64,000 nt of DNA from Polymorphobacter_B sp038225475 (GTDB lineage Bacteria > Pseudomonadota > Alphaproteobacteria > Sphingomonadales > Sphingomonadaceae): contig JBBRRA010000009.1 of assembly GCA_038225475.1 (NCBI GenBank), positions 1 through 64,000 on the forward strand, in the 5' to 3' direction. Below the pieces are notes generated by a model, which searched no databases, had not been told where the DNA came from, and saw only the letters and a list, made by a program, of their open reading frames with translations. Numbering within the stretch: the stretch's first letter is position 1; each line of letters starts with the position of its first letter. Made by a program: the position numbers and the translations under genes. Below are positions 1-7,608 of the stretch, one piece after another.

Positions 1-331
1 AATCCTGCCCGCGCGCGCGGCGGTCTAACCCCACTAACTTGACCAGCGCGCCGAGGAGAATTGCAAAATCGCCCGCCAAATGCAGGCTGGCCGGCGGGTG
101 ATGCCGCGACGGTGATCGAGAGGGTGATCGAGGGGGTGATCGAGGGGGTGATCTAGGGGGTGATCTAGGGGGTGATCGCTCATCGGGATTTAGTACCAGA
201 TGGGTGCGTAATTGTCAATCGAGCGCAATGCCGGACGATCGGCTCCGCGCCGGTCCAATCGGGCCATCTGCCGCCCTTCGCACCCCCGCCGAACTACGCT
301 ACGACGGGTGCCACCGAGCGGGGAGCTGCGG
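1..331. other. Non-coding stretch at window start
   Basis: No convincing gene is visible in the first 331 bases. The only structure is a 12-base tandem array at 111-178. A possible TTG start at 212, in frame with the patatin-like gene, would add 40 Arg/Pro-rich residues that do not look like real protein. The stretch therefore probably holds the promoter and leader of the patatin-like gene, although no clear -35/-10 pair could be picked out. Confidence 0.5.
111..178. repeat. 12-bp tandem direct repeat, about 5.7 copies
   Basis: Units begin at 111, 123, 135, 147 and 159, with a partial sixth at 171. The unit is GGTGATCGAGGG; the first copy ends AGAG, and copies four and five read CTAGGG instead of CGAGGG. 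Each unit carries one GATC. The array ends about 150 bases upstream of the patatin-like start. It could be a slippage-prone minisatellite or a set of protein-binding repeats; nothing in the sequence decides between them. Confidence 0.9.
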
Positions 332-2677
332 ATGCGCGAGAAGGAATTGCGGCTGGCGCTGGTCTGCTACGGCGGCGTCAGCCTAGCGATCTACATGCAC
401 GGCATCACCAAGGAAATCTGGAAGCTGCTGCGCGCCTCGGCAGCGCGGAACGGCGATGTTGCCGGGCTGAACGATACCGAGCTGGTGTACCGTGAGCTGC
501 TCGACCTGATTGCCCCGGCACTGGATTTGCGCGTGCTGGTCGATATCGTGGCGGGGGCGAGCGCCGGTGGCATCAACGGCATCCTGCTGAGCCATGCGAT
601 TGCGGGCGGGCATGATATGGAGCCGCTGCGCCAGCTATGGCTCGACAATGCCGATGTCGACCGGCTGCTCGACCCGGCGGCGACCGCGCACCGCTGGAGC
701 AAATGGTGGGCAACGCCGCTGGTGTGGTTTGCGCGCGCCAAGGGCTACGGCATGGCCGACGACGTGGTCGATCCGCAAGCCCGGCGCGAGGTGCGGATCA
801 AGCTGTCGCGGTTCATGCGGTCGCGCTGGTTTCAACCGCCGTTTTCGGGACTGACCTTCACCAGCATGCTGTACGACGCGCTGATGGCGATGGCCGAGCG
901 CCCGCCGGGGCCGCCGCTGATCCCGCCCGCGCAGCCGCTCGACCTGTTCGTCACCGTCACCGATTTCCACGGCAGCCCCGAGCATCTCCAGCTGCATTCG
1001 CCGCTCGACATCGTCGAGACCGAACACCGGCTGATCATCGGTTTTCACTGTAGCGCCGCACAGGGCGATCAACCGCGCAGCATCGGCGCGGCTGCTGAAC
1101 TGGCGTTTGCGGCGCGCGCCACGGCGTCGTTTCCCGGCGCGTTTCCGCCCGCGCAGGTCGGCGAGATCGACGCGGTGCTGCGCGCGCACGGCGACCGCTG
1201 GCCGGGGCGGCTGGCGTTCCTGACGCGGCTGTTTCCACGCCGCGCCGCCGCCGGCGAGCCGTTCGAGACCGCCAGCCTGATCGACGGCAGCGTGCTCAAC
1301 AACCGCCCGTTTGGGCCGGCGATCGAGGCGCTGCGCCACCGCCCGGCGCACCGCGAAGTCGACCGGCGCTTCGTCTATATCGACCCCAAGCCCGGCATGC
1401 ACGGCGGCGACGCGAGCAGCGACCGCCCGCCGGGGTTCTTCACGACGATCCTGCGCAGCCTTGCCGATATTCCACGCGAGCAGCCGATCCGCGACAATCT
1501 GGAGGCGATCGAGGCGCTGTCGTCGCGCGTCCGCCGCTTGCGCCATGTCGTCGACGGCATGCAGCCGGTGGTCGACGAGGCGATCGAGCGCGCGGTGGGG
1601 CGGCGCTTCTTTTTCTATCGGCTGACGCCCGAACGGCTGTCCGACTGGCGGTCGCGCGCGCAGACGCAGGCGGCGCGCGAGGCGGGGTTTGCCTACGGCG
1701 CCTATGGTCAGCTCAAGCTGGGGCAGGTCATCGAGAGCATTGCCGACCGGCTGCTGACGCTCGGCAATGTCATGCTGATCGGCATGCGCGCCGAGGATGT
1801 GCGCCACGCGATCTGGGCACAGGCGCGGGCGCAGGGCTGGGACCAGGTTGCCGAGGCGAGCACGCGGCGCGGCGCGCAGTCGGACTTCGTCAGCTTTCTG
1901 CGGCGGTTCGACGTCGAATTTCGCATCCGCCGCCTGCGCTTCCTGCTGCGCCGCCTCAACGCGCTCGCACTGCTGCAGACCCGCGTGCCCGACCGCCGCG
2001 CCGTCGAGGCGATCAAGGCGGCGCTGTACCGGCTGCTCGCCCCCTATCTCGAGCGGCGGCGGAGCGGTTTTTACCCCGATTCGGTCAAGGCGGCGGCGGC
2101 GACTGCCGATACCGACAGCACGGCCGCGCTGGCGGCGTACGAGGCCGCGCTCGACCTGCGCGCGCTCGATAGTGCGACCGATGCGGCGCTGGTCGAGGTG
2201 TTTGCGCTCGCGGTGTCGTCATCGATGCGGCGGGTGCTGCTGCGCGCCTATCTCGGCTTTCCGTTTTACGACATTGCGATGCTGCCGCTGCTGCAGGGCG
2301 ACGGCATCGACGAGTTCGACGAGATCAAGGTCGACCGGATTTCGCCCGACGATGCGGTGGCGATCCGCACCGGCGGGCATGCCGCGACGCTGAAGGGCAC
2401 CCAGTTCAACGCGTTCGGCGCGTTCTTCAGCCGCGCCTACCGCGAGAACGACTATCTGTGGGGGCGGCTGCACGCTGCCGACCGGCTGATCGATATCGTG
2501 GTCAGCACGCTGCCACCCGAAGCGACGCTGCCCGAAGGGCGCGCCGAAGCACTCAAGAATGCGGCGTTCCGCGCCGTGCTCGCAGCCGAGCGCAAACACC
2601 TTCGCGCCATCCCCGAATTGTTCGCCGCGCTTGAGACCGAAATCGCCGGGGTGGCGGAGCGCGCCGCAACCGCATAA
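332..2677 (+). CDS. Patatin-like phospholipase, large patatin-related family
   Basis: Predicted acyl hydrolase of 781 residues. The N-terminal patatin domain shows the nucleophile elbow G-A-S-A-G-G near residue 75 and the catalytic Asp in the D-G-S-V-L-N-N-R-P stretch, so both members of the Ser-Asp dyad are present. The long C-terminal part, rich in Arg and Leu, is typical of the roughly 750-residue patatin-related family rather than short patatins. The ATG at 332 is preceded by GGGAG at 321-325; an upstream TTG at 212 was rejected. No signal peptide is seen. hpnN starts 11 bases after the stop on the same strand, so the two are probably co-transcribed and the enzyme may act on membrane lipids. 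Substrate is unknown. Confidence 0.85.
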   Translation: MREKELRLALVCYGGVSLAIYMHGITKEIWKLLRASAARNGDVAGLNDTELVYRELLDLIAPALDLRVLVDIVAGASAGGINGILLSHAIAGGHDMEPLRQLWLDNADVDRLLDPAATAHRWSKWWATPLVWFARAKGYGMADDVVDPQARREVRIKLSRFMRSRWFQPPFSGLTFTSMLYDALMAMAERPPGPPLIPPAQPLDLFVTVTDFHGSPEHLQLHSPLDIVETEHRLIIGFHCSAAQGDQPRSIGAAAELAFAARATASFPGAFPPAQVGEIDAVLRAHGDRWPGRLAFLTRLFPRRAAAGEPFETASLIDGSVLNNRPFGPAIEALRHRPAHREVDRRFVYIDPKPGMHGGDASSDRPPGFFTTILRSLADIPREQPIRDNLEAIEALSSRVRRLRHVVDGMQPVVDEAIERAVGRRFFFYRLTPERLSDWRSRAQTQAAREAGFAYGAYGQLKLGQVIESIADRLLTLGNVMLIGMRAEDVRHAIWAQARAQGWDQVAEASTRRGAQSDFVSFLRRFDVEFRIRRLRFLLRRLNALALLQTRVPDRRAVEAIKAALYRLLAPYLERRRSGFYPDSVKAAAATADTDSTAALAAYEAALDLRALDSATDAALVEVFALAVSSSMRRVLLRAYLGFPFYDIAMLPLLQGDGIDEFDEIKVDRISPDDAVAIRTGGHAATLKGTQFNAFGAFFSRAYRENDYLWGRLHAADRLIDIVVSTLPPEATLPEGRAEALKNAAFRAVLAAERKHLRAIPELFAALETEIAGVAERAATA

Positions 2678-2688
2678 AGCCGATTTGG

Positions 2689-5250
2689 ATGGATAGTGCG
2701 ATCGCCACGCTTGTCACCAGCTGCGCGCGCCGGGCGTGGCCCGTGGTCGTCGCCGGGTTGTTGCTGACCGCGCTCGCCGGATGGTTTGCCGCGACGCATT
2801 TCGCGATGACCGCCGACACCAGCCAGCTGATCGCCGCCAAGCTCGACTGGCGGCAGCATGAAATCGGCTTCGATGCGGCGTTTCCGACGACGGTCGATAC
2901 CGCCGTCATCGTCATCGACGGCGCAACGCCCGAGCTGGCCGAGGCGGCGACCGCCGCATTGACCCGCGCGCTGACGGCCGATCCGGCGCGGTTCCGGTCG
3001 GTCCACCGGCCCGACGGCGGCGCGTTCTTCGACCGGTTCGGCCTGCTGCTGCTGCCGCCGCGCGAGCTGCAGGCGACCGCCGACCAGTTGATCGCGGCGC
3101 AGCCGCTGCTCGCGCCGCTCGCTGCCGACCCGAGCCTGCGCGGCGTGATGACCACGCTCAACACCGCAGCGCAGGGCGACACCGCGCGGCTGCGCGGCCC
3201 GCTCGCGGCGTTCGACGCTGCGCTCCGCGCCGTGTTGCAGGGCCGCGACCCGCGCTTTTCGTGGCGCGCGCTGGTCGGCGGCAAGCCCGATCCGCGCACG
3301 CTGCGGCGCTTTATCACGCTGCAGCCCAAACTCGATTTCGGCGCGGTCGAGCCGGGGGCCGACAGCCTCGCCGCCATCCGCGCCACCGCGCAAAAGCTGC
3401 AACTCGACCGCGCGCACGGCGTGCGGGTGCGGCTGACCGGCCCGGTCCCGCTTGCCGACGAGGAGTTCGCGACGCTCGGCGAGCGCGTCGTGCCGATTAC
3501 CGCAGCGATGTTGATCGCGGTGGTCGGGCTGTTGTGGTTCGCGCTGCGCTCGACGGGCATGATCGCGGCGATCCTCGTGACGACGATCGCCGGACTGGTG
3601 ATGACGGCGGCGCTGGGGCTGGTGACGGTGGGGCGGTTCAACCTGATCTCGGTGGCGTTCATCCCGTTGTTCGTCGGGCTCGGCATCGATTTCGGCATCC
3701 AGTTCTGCGTGCGGTTTCGCGCCGAGCGGCTGCACGAGCGCGATGCCGTCCGCGCGCTGACCGCCACCGGGCGCGCGCTCGGCGGCTCGCTCGCGCTGGC
3801 GGCGGCAGCGACGGCGGCGGGGTTTTTCGCGTTCCTGCCGACCGACTATGTCGGCGTGTCGGAGCTGGGCGTCATCGCCGGCGCCGGCATGGGAGTGGCG
3901 TTTGCGCTCAGCCTGACGCTGCTGCCCGCGCTGCTGGTCGTGCTCCGCCCGCGCGCGGCGGGCGCCGAGGCCGGCATCGCCGCGCTCGGCCGCTTCGAGC
4001 AGGTGGTGGAGGCGCGGCGGCGGACGATCCTGTGGGCGGCGGGCGGCGTCGCGGTGCTGTGCCTCGCGCTGCTGCCACTGCTGCGGTTCGATTTCAACCC
4101 GCTGCACCTGCGCTCGCCGCATGTCGAATCGATGGCGACGGTGCTCGACCTGATGCGCGACCCGGCGAACACGCCGAACACGATCGACGTGCTCGCTGCC
4201 GATCCGCAGGCCGCAGCGCGGCTCGCCGAACGGCTGTCGCGGCTCGCCGACGTGGCGCAGGCGGTGACGCTGACCAGCTTTGCGCCTGCCGATCAGGCAG
4301 CGAACCGCGCGATCCTTGCCGATACCGCAATGCTGCTCGACACGGTGCTGACGCCGGTGTCGGTCGCGGCGGCTCCCGACGATGCCGCGACGGTAGCGAG
4401 CATCGACACCGCCGCACAGGCGCTGCGCGGGCTTGCGCTGCCCGAAGCGCGCGCACTGGCGATGACGCTCGACCAGCTTGCCGCGGCGCCGCCAGCGGTG
4501 CGCGCGCGCGCCCGCGCCGCGCTGATCCCCGGGCTCGATGCGCTGCTTGCGCAGGTTCGCACCTCGCTCGACCCAGGCCCGCTGACGCTGGCACAGCTGC
4601 CGCCCGAACTGGTCCGCGACTGGCGCGCCGCCGACGGCCGGACGCGCATCGAGCTGTTTCCAAAGGCGAACGACAACGCCGCGCTGGCACGATTCTCCGA
4701 CGCCGTGCTGGCGGTCGCGCCCGATGCCACCGGCACGCCGATCGGCATTCGCTATTCGGGCCGGACGATCGTCGCCGCGTTCATCCACGCTGGAGTGCTG
4801 TCGCTGATCGCGATCGCGGTGCTGCTGTATGCGGTGCTGCGCCGGGTTCGCGACGTGCTGCTGACGCTCGCGCCGATCCTGCTCAGCGGGCTGCTGACGA
4901 TGGCGACGTGCGTCATCACCGGGCTGTCGCTCAACTTTGCCAACATCATCGCGCTGCCGCTGATGTTCGGCATCGGCGTGGCGTTCCACATCTATCTGAT
5001 CATGGCGTGGCGCAGCGGTGCAGTGCATCTGCTCGGGTCGAGCCTCGCACGCGGAGTGTTATTCAGCGCGCTGACCACCGGCATCGCGTTCGGCGCGCTG
5101 GCACTGTCGAGCCACCCCGGCACCGCGAGCATGGGGGTGCTGCTGATGATTTCGCTCGGCTGGACGCTGGTCGCGGCGCTGGTGTTCAAGCCCGCGCTGC
5201 TCGCGGCGGTTACGGCTTCGGCGTCGCTGCCATCGCGTCGAGCTTTTTGA
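2689..5250 (+). CDS. hpnN: Hopanoid-associated RND transporter HpnN
   Basis: Inner-membrane transporter of 853 residues in the MMPL/RND superfamily. In Rhodopseudomonas and Burkholderia, HpnN is needed to move hopanoids to the outer membrane. One membrane helix lies at residues 15-35, followed by a large periplasmic domain, a bundle of helices near residues 265-420, a second periplasmic domain, and a final bundle near 690-850; this duplicated layout is the RND pattern. It follows the patatin-like gene by 11 bases. Its last 41 bases overlap the 3' end of hpnM on the other strand. Confidence 0.9.
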   Translation: MDSAIATLVTSCARRAWPVVVAGLLLTALAGWFAATHFAMTADTSQLIAAKLDWRQHEIGFDAAFPTTVDTAVIVIDGATPELAEAATAALTRALTADPARFRSVHRPDGGAFFDRFGLLLLPPRELQATADQLIAAQPLLAPLAADPSLRGVMTTLNTAAQGDTARLRGPLAAFDAALRAVLQGRDPRFSWRALVGGKPDPRTLRRFITLQPKLDFGAVEPGADSLAAIRATAQKLQLDRAHGVRVRLTGPVPLADEEFATLGERVVPITAAMLIAVVGLLWFALRSTGMIAAILVTTIAGLVMTAALGLVTVGRFNLISVAFIPLFVGLGIDFGIQFCVRFRAERLHERDAVRALTATGRALGGSLALAAAATAAGFFAFLPTDYVGVSELGVIAGAGMGVAFALSLTLLPALLVVLRPRAAGAEAGIAALGRFEQVVEARRRTILWAAGGVAVLCLALLPLLRFDFNPLHLRSPHVESMATVLDLMRDPANTPNTIDVLAADPQAAARLAERLSRLADVAQAVTLTSFAPADQAANRAILADTAMLLDTVLTPVSVAAAPDDAATVASIDTAAQALRGLALPEARALAMTLDQLAAAPPAVRARARAALIPGLDALLAQVRTSLDPGPLTLAQLPPELVRDWRAADGRTRIELFPKANDNAALARFSDAVLAVAPDATGTPIGIRYSGRTIVAAFIHAGVLSLIAIAVLLYAVLRRVRDVLLTLAPILLSGLLTMATCVITGLSLNFANIIALPLMFGIGVAFHIYLIMAWRSGAVHLLGSSLARGVLFSALTTGIAFGALALSSHPGTASMGVLLMISLGWTLVAALVFKPALLAAVTASASLPSRRAF

Positions 5251-5806
5251 CCAGCGCTGCCGCGCCGCCGCTGGCGATCGTCGCGGCAAATTCGCTGCGG
5301 CGGATGCTGAGCTGGCTGATACCGCCCTGGTAGTAGACGTCGACCGCCTTCCACGCGGTGCCGCTGCCACGCATCCGGTATTCGATCTGCGCGGGTTTGC
5401 CGCTCGGCACGACGATCTCGGTCTTGACCACCATATCGGCAGCGCGCGGCACCGTGGCGGGCGCGACGACGAACTTCTCGCCACCGAAGCCGTTGAAGTT
5501 CTGTGCATAAGACGCCGCCGTCATCCGCGTGAACGCCTCGGTCAGCGCGCTGCGCTCGGCGGCGGAATAGCCGGTCCACGCCGGGCCGACGGCAAAGTGC
5601 GTCATCTCGGTGACGTCGAACGCCTCGCGCACCGCCGGCTCGAACCGCTTGGCACGCCCGTCGAAGCCCAGCGCCTTGGCGTTTTTCATGATATCGAGCG
5701 TCGTAGCGTAAAAATGCTCGATCGTCGCCACCGGAGTCGCTGCCGCCGCCGGCATCGCACCCCCCGCCAGCAGGACCGCCGCCACGACCATTCGCATCGT
5801 CATCAT
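5210..5806 (-). CDS. hpnM: Hopanoid-associated MlaC/Ttg2D-like periplasmic protein HpnM
   Basis: Protein of 198 residues with an N-terminal signal peptide (hydrophobic stretch ending A-A-A-A near residue 22) and a body resembling MlaC/Ttg2D lipid-binding proteins, including the E-H-F-Y-A start of the mature domain. MlaC-type proteins ferry lipids across the periplasm, so a role with HpnN in hopanoid movement is likely by inference. Clustered ATGs at 5806, 5803 and 5797 make the start uncertain; a GGAG upstream suits either of the first two. It runs convergent to hpnN and overlaps its end. Confidence 0.85.
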   Translation of the reverse strand: MMTMRMVVAAVLLAGGAMPAAAATPVATIEHFYATTLDIMKNAKALGFDGRAKRFEPAVREAFDVTEMTHFAVGPAWTGYSAAERSALTEAFTRMTAASYAQNFNGFGGEKFVVAPATVPRAADMVVKTEIVVPSGKPAQIEYRMRGSGTAWKAVDVYYQGGISQLSIRRSEFAATIASGGAAALVKKLDAMAATPKP

Positions 5807-5928
5807 TCACTCCATCGTCAAACCGATGCCGTATAGACGGCAGGACAGATGACCGCAGGCTGAAGCGCGAGGCGTTGCAGCCCTGCTGCACTTGCGCTAA
5901 CACGCGGCAACATTTCGAGGAACCACAT
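5807..5928. promoter_or_regulatory. Divergent promoter region hpnM/hpnH
   Basis: This 122-base gap separates the divergent starts of hpnM and hpnH and must hold both promoters. For hpnH, TTGCAG at 5875-5880 followed about 17 bases later by a TAACAC-like box is a weak candidate. The hpnH ribosome site is GAGG at 5917-5920. Confidence 0.35.
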
Positions 5929-7080
5929 ATGGGCATTCCGTTGATGCAGGCCGCCAAGATCGGCGCCTATATCGTCAAACAGCATCTCAAAGGCCGCAAG
6001 CGCTACCCGCTGGTGCTGATGCTCGAGCCGCTGTTTCGCTGCAATCTCGCCTGCTCGGGCTGCGGCAAGATCGACTATCCCGGCGACATTTTGAACCAGC
6101 GCATCAGCTATGAGGATGCGATGGCGGCAGTCGACGAGTGCGGCGCACCCGTGGTGGCCATCGCCGGCGGCGAGCCGCTGCTGCACCGCGACCTGCCGCG
6201 CATCGTCGAAGGCTATATCGAGCGCGGCAAGTACATCATCTGCTGCACCAATGCGCTGCTGCTCGCCAAGCACATCGACAAGTTCAAGCCGCACCCGCAG
6301 TTCAACTGGCAGATCCATTTGGACGGCGACCGCGAGATGCACGACAAGTCGGTCGCGCAGGTCGGCGTCTATGACAAGTGCATCGAAGCGATCAAGCTGG
6401 CGAAGGCCAAGGGCTTTCAGGTCAGCCTGAACTGCACGCTGTATAACGAAGCCGATCCGGCGCGCGTCGCGGCGTTCTTCGACACGATGCGCGACCTCGG
6501 CATCAACGGCATCACCGTGTCGCCGGGCTATGCCTATGAGCGCGCGCCCGATCAGGCGCACTTCCTCAACCGCAACAAGACGCGCGAACTGTTCCGCAAG
6601 ATCTTCGAGCGCGGCAACGGTGCCAAGGCGTGGCCGTTCACGCAGTCGATCCTGTTCCTCGACTTCCTTGCGGGCAACCAGACCTATAAGTGCACGCCGT
6701 GGGGCAACCCGACGCGCACCGTATTCGGCTGGCAGAAGCCCTGCTATCTGCTCGGCGAGGGTTATGAAAAGACTTATGCCGACCTGATGGCGAACACCGC
6801 CTGGGACGATTACGGCGTCGGCAATTACGAAAAGTGCGCCAACTGCATGGTCCATTCGGGCTTCGAGGCGACCGCGGTCACCGACATGATCAAGCACCCG
6901 ATCAAGGCGGCGCTGGTCGCCATCCGCGGCGTCAAGACGACCGGCGAAATGGCACCCGATGTCGACCTGACGCACGCGCGCAAGGCCGAGTTCGTGTTCT
7001 CAAAGCACGTCGAGACCAAGCTCGCCGAGATCAAGGCCCAGAAGCCCGTCACCCGCGAGGCTGTCGAGCCGGCGGAGTAA
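5929..7080 (+). CDS. hpnH: Adenosylhopane synthase, radical SAM protein HpnH
   Basis: Radical SAM enzyme of 383 residues that adds the 5'-deoxyadenosyl unit to hopene, giving adenosylhopane, the first step of C35 hopanoid side-chain synthesis. The [4Fe-4S] motif is C38-x3-C42-x2-C45. A GGE motif follows near residue 77, as in other radical SAM folds. More cysteines lie near residues 262, 281, 304 and 307. The ATG at 5929 has GAGG eight bases upstream; an in-frame TTG at 5875 is less likely. The gene is on its own on the plus strand and its last 81 bases overlap the 3' end of hpnG, which encodes the next pathway enzyme. Confidence 0.95.
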   Translation: MGIPLMQAAKIGAYIVKQHLKGRKRYPLVLMLEPLFRCNLACSGCGKIDYPGDILNQRISYEDAMAAVDECGAPVVAIAGGEPLLHRDLPRIVEGYIERGKYIICCTNALLLAKHIDKFKPHPQFNWQIHLDGDREMHDKSVAQVGVYDKCIEAIKLAKAKGFQVSLNCTLYNEADPARVAAFFDTMRDLGINGITVSPGYAYERAPDQAHFLNRNKTRELFRKIFERGNGAKAWPFTQSILFLDFLAGNQTYKCTPWGNPTRTVFGWQKPCYLLGEGYEKTYADLMANTAWDDYGVGNYEKCANCMVHSGFEATAVTDMIKHPIKAALVAIRGVKTTGEMAPDVDLTHARKAEFVFSKHVETKLAEIKAQKPVTREAVEPAE

Positions 7081-7608
7081 TTCGCGCAGCGCGCGGCTGG
7101 TATCGCGCGCAAGACGGAGCAGGTCCGGCAGCTGCGACGGCTGCCGGGCAAGCGCCGCCAGCACCGCCGGAAGATTGACCGAGCCATCGGGGTTGAGCGG
7201 CACGCAGGCGGCGGGCGGCAGGTCGCGGCCGGCTGTGTCCGAGATCGCCCGCAGCACGCCGAAGCGCAGCCCGTGGCGAGCAGCGACGCGCGCCGCGACG
7301 TGCGATTCCATGTCGACCGCAGCCGCACCGGTCGCAGCGCGCAGCGCGGCCTTTGCGGCAACGCTGGTGGCGGCAAGCTCGACGCCGACGACCCCTGCTG
7401 AAACCACATCGCCAACGCGCAACGCCGGATCGAGCGCGCCGGCAATTCCGATGCTCCACAGCTTCGCCGGCCGCCGTGCCGCAATCCGCGCCTCGAGCGC
7501 CGCTTCAAGCACCGCGCCGTGCCCGCCGCACGCCACCGCGACCAGACCGGTCCGCGCGATCAGCTTCGCCTCGCGCTGCAGTCCGGTCGCCGCAAGGATA
7601 TAGCTCAC
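7000..7608 (-). CDS. hpnG: Adenosylhopane nucleoside phosphorylase-like enzyme HpnG
   Basis: Protein of 202 residues in the purine nucleoside phosphorylase/MTAN fold, which removes adenine from adenosylhopane to give (phospho)ribosylhopane. Visible family features are the G-I-A-G-A-L loop near residue 57 and V-D-M-E-S near residue 98, the nucleoside-binding site. The start is taken as GTG at 7608 because it overlaps the shc stop as GTGA; an ATG at 7671 would add 21 poorly conserved residues. The C-terminus runs 81 bases into antisense of hpnH, a longer tail than the fold seems to need, which suggests loss of an earlier stop. Confidence 0.88.
   Translation of the reverse strand: MSYILAATGLQREAKLIARTGLVAVACGGHGAVLEAALEARIAARRPAKLWSIGIAGALDPALRVGDVVSAGVVGVELAATSVAAKAALRAATGAAAVDMESHVAARVAARHGLRFGVLRAISDTAGRDLPPAACVPLNPDGSVNLPAVLAALARQPSQLPDLLRLARDTSRALRELLRRLDSLAGDGLLGLDLGELGLDVL

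Noticed and set aside
111..178. Tandem repeats considered as a CRISPR array
   Set aside because: Units are contiguous 12-mers without spacers and no cas genes are present.
212..331. Upstream TTG start for the patatin-like gene
   Set aside because: Adds 40 Arg/Pro-rich residues; the ATG at 332 has a good ribosome site and the conserved N-terminus.
2452..5028. 858-codon minus-strand open frame opposite hpnN
   Set aside because: Basic, repetitive composition and complete overlap with a clear RND transporter gene.
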